Shown: one piece after another, positions 1-9,719 of the stretch
Numbering within the stretch: position 1 is the first letter of the stretch
Layout: each line of letters opens with the position of its first letter
Origin: PALSA-1353 sp050012375
GTDB lineage: Bacteria > Planctomycetota > Phycisphaerae > Tepidisphaerales > Tepidisphaeraceae
DNA: 64,000 nt
Direction of reading: 5' to 3'
Assembly: GCA_050012375.1 (NCBI GenBank)
Contig: JBEKHH010000003.1
Coordinates: 93,883 to 157,882, forward strand
The notes under the pieces: model-generated
The model's input: the letters and a program-made list of their open reading frames with translations, nothing else
Database searches by the model: none
Told to the model about the DNA's origin: nothing
Translations under genes and position numbers: made by a program

Positions 1-783
1 TCGGGACACGACGCGTTTCTCCTGCCCGACAACCTGGACATCTACGGCGGATTAATCCGCGCATTTCTCGACGGCACCAGCCCCCGCTCGCCCTCCGCCG
101 CCACCGCTGAGGAGTCGCCAGAGCCGCTAGCCCCTGCCGCGCTGGCCCCCCTGCCGATCTACCATGGCAACCGTCCCGACCATTTGGCCATTCTCGGGCT
201 CATTCCGCCGGGCAAAAGCGTTTTGGATCTTGGCTGCGGCAACGGCGAACTGCTCTCGCGGCTGTCCCACGCCGGCGGCGGCCGACGCATGGGCGTCGAA
301 CTGGAACCCGATGCCATCATCTCCTGCCTCCAGCGCGGCCTGGACGTCGTGCACGCCGACGTCTCAAAACCCCTCGCCGCTTTCCGCCATCATCAATTCG
401 ACGTCGTTGTCCTTTCCCAGGCCCTGCAATGCATCGCCGATACCGAGCGCATTCTCAATGAAATCGTCCGCATCGGCCGTCTCGCCATCGTCAGCTTTCC
501 CAATTTCGCCTATCGCCGGCTCCGCGAGATGTTCTGGCGCGAAGGCCGATCGCCCAAGATGGAAGGATCGTTCCGCTTTGATTGGTATGACACGCCGAAT
601 CGGCGATTCGCCTCCATCCTCGACGTGGAGGATCTCTGCCGCCGGTTGGACATCTCCATTGTGCGCAAGGTTTGCCTCAACAGCGAAGAGCGGCGATTCG
701 TCGAGGACGACCCCAACCGCAATGCCACCGAAGCGATCTTCGTTCTGGTTCGGGAGAAGACCAAAAATGGCGACGCCGTTTAA
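1..783 (+). CDS. MetX-MetW fusion, 3' part (homoserine O-acetyltransferase C-terminus joined to MetW methyltransferase-like domain)
   Basis: The reading frame is open from the first base of the window and stops at 781-783. Its first residues, SGHDAFLLP, match the end of the MetX alpha/beta-hydrolase fold, where the catalytic His lies in a GHDAFL motif. After a linker rich in Pro, Ala and Ser (about codons 27-52), a MetW-like class I methyltransferase fold begins: VLDLGCGNGELL is motif I and GVELEPDAI the acidic strand-2 region. MetX acetylates homoserine for methionine synthesis; MetW is its usual neighbour and functional partner. No stop or start signal separates the halves, so I read one fused polypeptide. 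The upstream MetX part lies outside the window. An internal ATG at 184 would give only a truncated MetW lacking its first strand. Confidence 0.8.
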   Translation, partial: SGHDAFLLPDNLDIYGGLIRAFLDGTSPRSPSAATAEESPEPLAPAALAPLPIYHGNRPDHLAILGLIPPGKSVLDLGCGNGELLSRLSHAGGGRRMGVELEPDAIISCLQRGLDVVHADVSKPLAAFRHHQFDVVVLSQALQCIADTERILNEIVRIGRLAIVSFPNFAYRRLREMFWREGRSPKMEGSFRFDWYDTPNRRFASILDVEDLCRRLDISIVRKVCLNSEERRFVEDDPNRNATEAIFVLVREKTKNGDAV

Positions 784-799
784 CGCTACGCAGAGCGCG

Positions 800-2587
800 T
801 TACCCGCCGGATGAATTCGTCCATTGATCCCACATTTTGAGGAACGCCGCCTCCAGGTCGCGGGCGAACTGCAAGCCGTCCATGAGCGGAGATTTGAGCA
901 TTCGCCCGCGAAGGTTCGAACGTAAATCGGAGAGGAGAGGAAGATCGCTCGCCAGCGCTCTTGCCGCTGAAATGTATTGCTCGGGGGACTGGGCAATGTA
1001 CTGCGGCAGATTCAAGTTGCCCAGGATGCTGGTTCCACTGCGTCCGACGGAGGTCTTTCCGCGCAGGGTGATGGTCGCAACGCCCATCCACAGCGCGTCG
1101 CAGGTGGTGATGCCCCCGCCGTAGGGAAACGGATCGAGGGCAATATCAATTCGCTGGTAGCTCTGGATGTACTCCGGCCAGGGGAGACGCTCGACGAATT
1201 CGATTCGATGTGCGGCGATGCCGGACGTCTGGAACCGCTGGATCAATTGCTGGCGATGCCTGCCTGCGGGGGCGTGGAGCAACAGACGGGAACGGGGCGC
1301 CGCCTGCATGAGATCGCGCCACAAATCGAGCGTCGGACCGGAGATCTTCTGAAAGGCGTTAAGGGACCCGAAGGTGATCGTTCCCGTGGAAAGCGCGGGC
1401 GGGGGAACGACCGGCGGAGTCGGCCCCCCGGGCCGATAGCACCAATACGTCCGAGGCAGGCGAATCGTGCGTTCGGTGTGATCGGCCAGTTCCTCGTCGG
1501 AATCTAAAAACGGGTCGGAGAGGCGATAATCCATGGCCTCCAGGCCGGTGCTTCCGGGATATCCGAGGTAGCTGACTTGGATGGGCGCGGGCTTGCGGGC
1601 GAAAATGAGAAGCCGATTCCCGCCGGTGTGCAGGGACAGGTCGATGAGAATATCGATCTGATCTTCGCGGATCATTTGGGCCGCGTGTTCATCGGAGATC
1701 TTCGTGATGTCTCGCCACGATGCGACATGCGACTGCAATTGCCGGGTGACTGCGTCGGGGCTGGCGACGCTGGAATAGCAGGAGATGTGAAACAACTTGG
1801 GATCATGCTCGGGGAGGAACGCAAGAAGGTTCCACCCGACCACGTGCTCGCGAAAGTCGGGCGAAACGTACCCGATGCGAAGGGGCGGCTCGACCGAGTT
1901 GCCCGATGTCCCCTTGGGCCGGCGGCGACGGAGGTGGGGAACGATCGTGACCTTCAGCGGGTAGGCGTGACGCTGATTCCATCGAATCAGTTCCCGCCGA
2001 ATCTCCGCCGCGCTGATCGACGCCTTGAAATGAAGAGCATAGATGCGATTGCTGTGGGCGGCGGCGGCGGATGGGTTCGATGCCAGGATCCGATCGAAGC
2101 AGGCGACGGCTTCGTCGATCCTGCCCAGCTCCAGCTGGGCCATGCCGAGGTTGTTGACCCCGTCGCGAGCATCGCTCCGCAGGGTGATGGCTCGCTGATA
2201 CGCGTCGATCCCATCCTCCAGTCGCCGGCTTCGACACAGGGCATTGCCCAGATTGAATAGGGCCTCGGGAAAGTCGGGCCGCAATTCCAGGGCCTTGCGG
2301 CTGGCGGAGATCGCACCGGGGAGATCGTTCAGCGTGAACCGAATCCGGGCCAGATCGCAATGGTATTCGGCGACGGCCGGATCAAGTGAAATGGCGCGGC
2401 CGACCAAATCGACGGCTTCCGCCGCCTGGCCAAGCTGGAACACCGCCAGTCCGAGCAGGAACACAGACTGGGCATCCTCCGGCGCGAGTTGAAGCGCTTC
2501 TCGATAGAGTTCCACAGCCTCCGGCAGCCGACCGGCGAGATGATGGTCCCGAGCGGCGTCGAGGATCTCGTCGAGAGTTTGGGACAT
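800..2587 (-). CDS. TPR protein with O-GlcNAc-transferase-like (GT41/SPINDLY) catalytic domain
   Basis: About 595 residues. The N-terminal third is tetratricopeptide repeats (LYREALQLAPEDAQSVFLLG type, about residues 15-200). The C-terminal part is a GT41 domain: RIGYVSPDFREH holds the His equivalent to the catalytic-site His of OGT, ILIDLSLHTGG and YLGYPGSTG follow, FGSLNAFQKIS carries the conserved active-site Lys, and DPFPYGGGITTCDALWMG is the nucleotide-sugar binding region. Such enzymes transfer a sugar from a UDP or GDP donor to Ser/Thr or other protein sites, probably in the cytoplasm as no signal peptide is seen. I take the ATG at 2587, since the codon before it is TTG. It is last in a three-gene minus-strand array with 2651-4738 and 4788-6500. 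Donor and targets cannot be told from the sequence. Confidence 0.88.
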   Translation of the reverse strand: MSQTLDEILDAARDHHLAGRLPEAVELYREALQLAPEDAQSVFLLGLAVFQLGQAAEAVDLVGRAISLDPAVAEYHCDLARIRFTLNDLPGAISASRKALELRPDFPEALFNLGNALCRSRRLEDGIDAYQRAITLRSDARDGVNNLGMAQLELGRIDEAVACFDRILASNPSAAAAHSNRIYALHFKASISAAEIRRELIRWNQRHAYPLKVTIVPHLRRRRPKGTSGNSVEPPLRIGYVSPDFREHVVGWNLLAFLPEHDPKLFHISCYSSVASPDAVTRQLQSHVASWRDITKISDEHAAQMIREDQIDILIDLSLHTGGNRLLIFARKPAPIQVSYLGYPGSTGLEAMDYRLSDPFLDSDEELADHTERTIRLPRTYWCYRPGGPTPPVVPPPALSTGTITFGSLNAFQKISGPTLDLWRDLMQAAPRSRLLLHAPAGRHRQQLIQRFQTSGIAAHRIEFVERLPWPEYIQSYQRIDIALDPFPYGGGITTCDALWMGVATITLRGKTSVGRSGTSILGNLNLPQYIAQSPEQYISAARALASDLPLLSDLRSNLRGRMLKSPLMDGLQFARDLEAAFLKMWDQWTNSSGG

Positions 2588-2650
2588 CAAATTCCCGCCG
2601 CGAAGCGAACGACAATCGTAACGCCGGGGGATTTCGATGCCATGGATCGC

Positions 2651-4738
2651 TCACGGTTTGGCCAGCTTGCCGAGTTCCCGACAAATCCGCCGAATCGGCG
2701 AATGCCAATCGCCGATCTTGCTCTGGCGGAAGAGGCGCATCGTTGGATACCAGGGTGAGTCGTCGCGATCCAAAAGCCAGCGCCAATCGGGCACGAACGG
2801 GAGCACAAGCCAGAGCGGCTTTCCCATGGCGCCGGCCACGTGGGCCACGGCGCTGTCGCAACCGATGACCAAATCGAGATTGGCGATCAGCGAGGCGGTG
2901 TCGGCGAAATCCTGGAACTCCGCGGTCCAATCGGTGATCTGAAGGGCTTCGGGCGGCGCAACTGTTTCGGCGGCGGCGGGACCTTGTTGCAGGCTGCAAA
3001 ACCAGGTGTTGGGCACTGCCCCCAGCGGCGCAAGCGATGCCAGCCCCGGGGAGTGGGTCGCGCTGTCCTTGGAACCTGCTTTGCCCGACCAAACCAGGCC
3101 GATTTTGATTCGGCCATCCCGCGGGATGCGGGCTCGCCAGCGATCGGCGAGGACCGGATCGGCGAAAAGATACGGAACGTTGGCGGGGATGTTCTGGAGC
3201 GTGGTTTCGAAAAGTCGCCCAAGGCTGCCCAGGGGAGACTGCACGTCGAACGGCGGAATCTCCTCCGGCGGGCAGATGATTTCATCGAGGCATGGAACGG
3301 TTCGAAAGAGCCGGCGAAGTTCGGGGAAGGCGGTGAGGATCGGTTTGCCGCCGCGCTGCGCGATCAACGGAATGTACCGGACGAACTGAATGCAATCGCT
3401 GAATCCCTGCTCGCAATCGAGAAGAATACGGCGGTCTTTCAGGTCGCCGCCGTCCCACAATCCTCTTTGCCGATAGCGAGCGGGGGTCGCCAGGCCATTG
3501 GCCCGCCAGCGCGCCTCGTAGCCCAGCCAGCCTTCGCGGAATTCTCCTTTGAGAAGCTGGAGCAAACCCAAATTCCATTGCGCCGGCGGAAAATCAGGCT
3601 GGATTGCCAGGGCCTGGCGAAAGAAATCGATCGCCTCGTCGATCTCACCCGTTTGGTGGTGAAGAGCGCCGAGAGTGTTGAACAGGTTGTGGTCGGCCAA
3701 TCCAAGGCCTTGGGCCTTGAGAGAAGCGGCGATCGCTTCCTCGCGTCTGTCCTGCTCGAGCAGGGCGATGGCGATCCGGTAATGAACGAGGGCGCTAGGC
3801 TCGATTTCCAGCGATCGGTTGAACGATTCGATCGCCTGATCGAACGCCTTCATTTTTAGAAGCACATCGCCGAGTTCGTTGTAAGCCTGCGGGAAGCGGG
3901 ACTCCAATGCCAGCGCGCGGCGCAAAGCGTCCGCCGCTTCGTCGAGGCGATTCTGCTGATGCAGGCAGCGGCCGAGGTTGTACCAGGCATGGGCGGAATC
4001 CGGCTCCAGCGCTAGGGAGCGCCGGGCCAGATCGATCGCTTCATCGACAGCCCCTCGCTGCGACAGCAGGCCGGATAAATTGCGCAGCGCTTCCGAATAT
4101 TCCGGCCGGATCGCCAGAGCGGCGCGATAGGCGGTCACCGCCTCGTCCATGCGGTTTAGCTTCATCAGCGCGTTGCCGAGGCTCAAATGCGTCGGCGCGA
4201 AATTCGCTTGAAGCGCCAGCGCCTGCTGAAGGATTTCAACGGCTTGCTCGTGGCGGCCGGCCTGCGAGAGCGCGCTGCCCAGGGCGTCGAGCAGCTTGAA
4301 ATTATTCGCACCCATCCCCAGCGCGGTCTGGAGCGATTCGATCGCCAACTCGAATTTTCCGATCTTCATCAGGGCCGTGCCGAGGTTCGCGTGTGCCTCG
4401 AGCAAATCCGGCTGCAGGACCAGGGCGCGCTGATAGACCTCGATGGCGTCGGGGATTCGGCCGAGCGTCGCCAGCACGGCGCCGAGGCTCGCGTGATATT
4501 GGCCGGCCGTCGGATTGAGCGTGATGGCGCGGCGGATGAAATCCAGCGCCGCTTCGCCCTGGCCCATCTGGCTGGCCAGAACGCCCAGGAGATGCAGAGC
4601 ATGCGGGCTGTTCGGATCGGCCAGGAGAACCTGGCGATAAATCTCCTCCGCCTCGCGCAGCCGCCCGGCCTGGTGATGCTGGACCGCCAGATCCAACGCC
4701 TCCTGAACATTCACGGTTTTTGAGCCGGGCTTTTCCAT
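2651..4738 (-). CDS. TPR protein with C-terminal GT9-like (ADP-heptose-transferase-type) domain
   Basis: About 695 residues. Roughly the first 400 are a long run of TPR units of the type LDLAVQHHQAGRLREAEEIY and NPTAGQYHASLGAVLATLGR. After the linker WLGYEARWR comes a glycosyltransferase-B-like domain with LWDGGDLKDRRILLDCEQGFSD, and later VIGCDSAVAHVAGAMG, PDWRWLLDRDDSPWYP and LFRQ. These motifs are shared with the genes at 22087 and 35596, so they form one paralogous family. The domain resembles family 9 heptosyltransferases but sits on a TPR scaffold. The start at 4738 is preferred because the resulting N-terminus lines up with its neighbour (MEAPNPALTVQQALDLAVQ); an in-frame start at 4762 is also open. 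Its acceptor could be a protein or a glycan. Confidence 0.85.
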   Translation of the reverse strand: MEKPGSKTVNVQEALDLAVQHHQAGRLREAEEIYRQVLLADPNSPHALHLLGVLASQMGQGEAALDFIRRAITLNPTAGQYHASLGAVLATLGRIPDAIEVYQRALVLQPDLLEAHANLGTALMKIGKFELAIESLQTALGMGANNFKLLDALGSALSQAGRHEQAVEILQQALALQANFAPTHLSLGNALMKLNRMDEAVTAYRAALAIRPEYSEALRNLSGLLSQRGAVDEAIDLARRSLALEPDSAHAWYNLGRCLHQQNRLDEAADALRRALALESRFPQAYNELGDVLLKMKAFDQAIESFNRSLEIEPSALVHYRIAIALLEQDRREEAIAASLKAQGLGLADHNLFNTLGALHHQTGEIDEAIDFFRQALAIQPDFPPAQWNLGLLQLLKGEFREGWLGYEARWRANGLATPARYRQRGLWDGGDLKDRRILLDCEQGFSDCIQFVRYIPLIAQRGGKPILTAFPELRRLFRTVPCLDEIICPPEEIPPFDVQSPLGSLGRLFETTLQNIPANVPYLFADPVLADRWRARIPRDGRIKIGLVWSGKAGSKDSATHSPGLASLAPLGAVPNTWFCSLQQGPAAAETVAPPEALQITDWTAEFQDFADTASLIANLDLVIGCDSAVAHVAGAMGKPLWLVLPFVPDWRWLLDRDDSPWYPTMRLFRQSKIGDWHSPIRRICRELGKLAKP

Positions 4739-4787
4739 GGATGCCCCGTCACGTGCCAGCAAGGGTCTGATTGAACGCTTTGAAAAT

Positions 4788-6500
4788 TCACGCAGGCCCG
4801 TCGCCTGTTTTTTGCATTGTGCGTTGCTGGCGCCATTTTAGCCACATCCGCCCATAGGCTGATTCCACATCGCGGGCAAAACGACGCGCATCCATCAGCG
4901 GTGAGGAGAGCATCCGCTGGCGAAGGCCCGATCGCAGCTCGGCGAGCCGAGGCAAGTCTTGCGCCAATTTCGTCGCGATGGCAACGAACTGTTCCGGAGT
5001 CTGGGCTGCCAACTCGGGCAGATTCAGGTTCGACAGTTGGCTCAGACCCGCGCGGCCGACACACGTCCGGCCGACGAGCGTCACCACCGGAACCCCCATC
5101 CACAGAGCATCGAGACTGGTGCTGTGACCATTGTACGGAAAGGTATCCAGTCCAATGTCTATCTTGCTGTAATAATTGAGATACTCGCGCCGCGGTTTGC
5201 GAGTGAGGAATTCAATGCGATTGGGTTCGATCCCGAATGATGCCAGTTTTCGGGCCAGACGTTCTCTGGCGGAGCCTTGCGGGCTGAGAACGATCAGCCG
5301 CGAACCGGCAACCGCGGCCAGGACCTTTGCCCACAGGGCCAGGACCGCGTCGTTGAACTTCCAGAAGCCGTTGAGGCACCCGAAAGAAACGGCCCCGCCT
5401 TCAATGGCCGGCGGCGCGGAGACCGGCGGAGCCTCGGACAATTCCATGCCTTCCGGGTCATAGCACCAGAAGGTGCTGGGCAGACGAATAGACGTTTCCA
5501 CGTAATGGTCGTCGCCGATGCCCGGCGGATCCAGGTGCGGATCGGTCAGGCGATAGTCGATGGTCTCCAATCCTGTTCCGGCGGGATATCCGATAAAGGT
5601 CGCCTGAACCGGAGCAGGCTTGTGTGCGAATACCATGAGGCGACTGCCGGAGGAGTGCAGCGAAAGATCCACGAGTATGTCGATCGCGTCGTTACGGATC
5701 ATTTGCGCCGCCGCTTCGTCGTCAACCCCGAATATGTCGCGCCAGCCATTGCAGCAGGCGCGCATTCGATCGGTCAGGGCCTGGCGCTTTATGCTGCTGG
5801 AATAACAGTAAATTTCAAACCGATCGCGGTCGTGCTCGCGCAACAGGGGTAAGATATTTCGGCCTGCGGGGTGGTCGTTGAAATCGGCGGATACATACCC
5901 GATGCGCAGTCGGCGGCCGACGGACGGGTCGTTGGCGTGCGGGCGCCTCAGCGAGCGGATGGGTTGAGCGTGAACCTGGTTCCATCGCCGCTGTTCCGCG
6001 AGGATGGCCACGGGATCATCGCAAGTGTAACTGAGGATCAGCAGGTAGTTGCTGTGCGCCGCAACCCAGCCTGGAGCATCGCGCAGCAATCCCTTGAACA
6101 AGGCGAGGGTCTCATCGGCCAGACCACTTTGGATCATCGCCGTGCAGAGATTTAGCCGAGCCGATGAATTGTCGCTCTGTAGGCGAAGGGCGTTCCTGAA
6201 CGCTTCGATGGCTTCATCGGGCTGGTCCTGCGCGGATAAGGCGCAGCCGAGATTGTTGTAGGCATCGGCAAAGTCGGGCTGGAGGGCGATCGCCCGTCGA
6301 ATCAGTTGGATGCCGGCCTCTGCCTGACCCACCTGCCCGCCCAAAACGCCCAGAAGATGGAGCGCTTGCGCATTGTTCGGTTCAGCGGCCAAGATTCGGC
6401 GATAAATCCCTTCGGCCTCGGCAAGCCGGCCGGCGCGGTGATGCTGGACGGCCAAATCCAGGGCCTGCTGAACGGTGAGGGCGGGGTTCGGCGCTTCCAT
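4788..6500 (-). CDS. TPR protein with O-GlcNAc-transferase-like (GT41) catalytic domain, second copy
   Basis: A 570-residue paralogue of the gene at 800-2587. Its TPR section is shorter (about residues 1-150). The GT41 motifs are all present: RIGYVSADFNDHPAGRN with the conserved His, ILVDLSLHSSGSRL, FIGYPAGTGLETIDYRLTD, FGCLNGFWKFNDAVLALW, and DTFPYNGHSTSLDALWMG. In the motif around the active-site Lys this copy reads FWKFND, so the Lys is retained one step from the usual spacing. The gene leads the three-gene array; the gap to the next gene is 49 bases. A near-perfect inverted repeat lies just upstream (6526-6596). Cytoplasmic location is inferred from the lack of a signal peptide. Confidence 0.87.
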   Translation of the reverse strand: MEAPNPALTVQQALDLAVQHHRAGRLAEAEGIYRRILAAEPNNAQALHLLGVLGGQVGQAEAGIQLIRRAIALQPDFADAYNNLGCALSAQDQPDEAIEAFRNALRLQSDNSSARLNLCTAMIQSGLADETLALFKGLLRDAPGWVAAHSNYLLILSYTCDDPVAILAEQRRWNQVHAQPIRSLRRPHANDPSVGRRLRIGYVSADFNDHPAGRNILPLLREHDRDRFEIYCYSSSIKRQALTDRMRACCNGWRDIFGVDDEAAAQMIRNDAIDILVDLSLHSSGSRLMVFAHKPAPVQATFIGYPAGTGLETIDYRLTDPHLDPPGIGDDHYVETSIRLPSTFWCYDPEGMELSEAPPVSAPPAIEGGAVSFGCLNGFWKFNDAVLALWAKVLAAVAGSRLIVLSPQGSARERLARKLASFGIEPNRIEFLTRKPRREYLNYYSKIDIGLDTFPYNGHSTSLDALWMGVPVVTLVGRTCVGRAGLSQLSNLNLPELAAQTPEQFVAIATKLAQDLPRLAELRSGLRQRMLSSPLMDARRFARDVESAYGRMWLKWRQQRTMQKTGDGPA

Positions 6501-6525
6501 GGGCGGGCATCACGGGAGAATGTCA

Positions 6526-6596
6526 AATGCCGATTGCCAAATCCCGAATGAAAGCCGATCGCTTGGCTTTTCATTCGGCATCTGGCAATCGGCATT
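6526..6596. repeat. Intergenic inverted repeat, about 31-base arms
   Basis: The left arm (6526-6556) begins AATGCCGATTGCC and the right arm (6565-6596) ends GGCAATCGGCATT. The arms match except for two substitutions and one extra base, with an 8-base loop. It lies between the starts of two regions: upstream of the glycosyltransferase array and just past the clpX stop codon. It is not followed by a T-run, so it reads as a mobile palindromic repeat, not a standard terminator, though it could still help end the clpX transcript. Confidence 0.75.
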
Positions 6597-6614
6597 CGGC
6601 GTTATCTCATCGCC

Positions 6615-8003
<1,389 letters not shown>

Positions 8004-8247
8004 CGACTTTTTGTTCCCTTGGGGGGTCCGGTGAGGGACCCCAAGACCCATGTTGCGTTAAGCCAAGCGCCCTCGTAATCGAAACTTAACGTCTCCGTAA
8101 GTATCGAACATTCCGGGGTACCGACTTGACCGGCATTCCGTTCCGGTATGACATCATATAAAACAAAACAGGCAAAGTGAAAAGGCAAAATAATCAACCA
8201 TCCAATTTCTTTTGCATCCCCGAATTTAGAGACGGTGTGCCAACAGA

Positions 8248-8565
8248 TTATCGGGCACTGGGAGGGGTCTGTTTGGCGGATTCTCGCTCGGCCGTAGCCT
8301 GGGCGGCGGCTAGAACCTTCTCGCGGGCGATTTGGAATTCCTGGTCGGTAATCTTCCCCGCCCGATGCAATTGCTTGAGATCGCCCAGAGTGAAACCCGT
8401 GGCTGGAAGGTCGTAATCTTCCGTGCTCCACAGGCGTCTTCGCGCCCATATCACCCCGTACGCGGCGGCGAGCACGATAATCAGCAGAAAAACACAGACG
8501 AAAACCACCCCGCTCGCGCTGGAGTCCCCATCAGCCAGGTTGGTCAGTGGGACAAGCTTCGGCAT
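8248..8565 (-). CDS. Small membrane protein with SHOCT-like C-terminal helix pair
   Basis: About 105 residues from the ATG at 8565. One transmembrane helix is clear (VVFVCVFLLIIVLAAAYGV), followed by a basic segment WARRRLW that should face the cytoplasm. The C-terminal part (FTLGDLKQLHRAGKITDQEF...) has the SHOCT pattern of a short two-helix motif found at the ends of many bacterial membrane proteins and proposed to mediate oligomerisation. No enzymatic motif is visible. It is divergent from the CrtC-like gene at 8664, with about 100 bases between them. Function unknown. Confidence 0.7.
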   Translation of the reverse strand: MPKLVPLTNLADGDSSASGVVFVCVFLLIIVLAAAYGVIWARRRLWSTEDYDLPATGFTLGDLKQLHRAGKITDQEFQIAREKVLAAAQATAERESAKQTPPSAR

Positions 8566-8663
8566 TCTGCTGACTTTATGAAGCAGCCGGCCAGGGGTCA
8601 AATGGCGGCCATTGCCCAATGGCCACTTGCCGGAGCGGCTCGGCGCGGCTCTGATATGGCTCG

Positions 8664-9719
8664 ATGGCGACGCTGGATCTCTTTGATCATCTGCAACCCT
8701 CGCAAGCCGATCATTGGCACCGCGTCCGCGCGCCCGGCGGATATGAATGGTGGGAATTCGACGCCCAGGATGAGGCCCAGCCGATTCGCGCGCTCCTCAG
8801 TTTCCATGATGGGTTTGCTTTCGATCCGGAATATGCCAGACGATATGACGCTTATCGTCGGCGACCCACGCTGCAAAGCCCTCCGGTGCCGCGACAGTAT
8901 CCCTGCGTGCAATTTGCGATATTCGAGAATGATATCCTCGTGGCCGGCAATACGATCCGCTTTGCCGAGGGCGCCTTTCAAGCGGACCCAGAATCAAACG
9001 CCCTGTCCATCGGCGCAAATCGTCTCGAATTGCGGGATGGAGAGACTCGCTTGCAATTTCGCGGCGGCGATCCGGCCATTTCGGCGGAGTTGGTATTTCG
9101 ACAAAAATCGCCCTCCTTGCCGGTGGAACAAGCCATTCCCTCCTTTGAAATCGGGGCGGAGCATCGTTGGGTGCTGGCCCAGCCGCGCTGCGATGTCGAA
9201 GGCCGAATCTGTTACAAGGGTCGGGAGGTCCGGCTTCGCGGGCTGGGGTACCACGATCACTATTACGGCGACGGCCCGTTCCCTCCGGCGGTGCGGCAAT
9301 GGTTGCGCGGCCGCGCCATATTGCCCCGCCGCACCGTGGCATTTCATGTGTGCACTGAACAGGCGAGCGGACGGGATGAATTCATCGCCATCGCGGCGGA
9401 TGATGCGAGCGCCGGCCGCATTGGCGGCGCCCCCTGCTTTTGCGACTGGGACAGGCGCACGTGGCGGGGGCTGGCTTTCCCCAGCGCGGTGAATTTCGGC
9501 CAATCCCTGCTGTTGCGCCGGCCCCGGATCGTGGATTCGTCGCCGACATCGCTGCACGTTGTATTCGATGCGTATCTGGACGGGGAAATCGGCAAAGCGT
9601 GGGGGAAGATCGTCTATCCGCGCCGCCTGCACAGCGGCCGGGTTCACTGCGGCGTCATGGAGCGGCCGGACGGCTGGCAAACAAAAATCTTCCCCGTGCC
9701 GCCATCGGTTTTGAGATAG
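8664..9719 (+). CDS. CrtC-like / AttH-like lipocalin-fold protein (possible carotenoid 1,2-hydratase family)
   Basis: 351 residues. The N-terminal GGYEWWEFDAQD and the central LGYHDHYYGDGPFP resemble the conserved signatures of the hydroxyneurosporene-synthase family (CrtC), where a GYHDHNWG motif is typical and carries catalytic residues. CrtC adds water across the end double bond of carotenoids; distant family members (AttH-like) have other or unknown roles. No carotenoid genes are nearby, so the substrate is open. No signal peptide is evident. The last 76 bases overlap, on the opposite strand, the end of the gene at 9644-11245. Confidence 0.6.
   Translation: MATLDLFDHLQPSQADHWHRVRAPGGYEWWEFDAQDEAQPIRALLSFHDGFAFDPEYARRYDAYRRRPTLQSPPVPRQYPCVQFAIFENDILVAGNTIRFAEGAFQADPESNALSIGANRLELRDGETRLQFRGGDPAISAELVFRQKSPSLPVEQAIPSFEIGAEHRWVLAQPRCDVEGRICYKGREVRLRGLGYHDHYYGDGPFPPAVRQWLRGRAILPRRTVAFHVCTEQASGRDEFIAIAADDASAGRIGGAPCFCDWDRRTWRGLAFPSAVNFGQSLLLRRPRIVDSSPTSLHVVFDAYLDGEIGKAWGKIVYPRRLHSGRVHCGVMERPDGWQTKIFPVPPSVLR

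Noticed and set aside
8126..8154. TTGACC with TGACAT 17 bases later on the plus strand
   Set aside because: A tolerable promoter match but the next plus-strand gene starts 500 bases away, beyond an opposing gene, so I do not call it.
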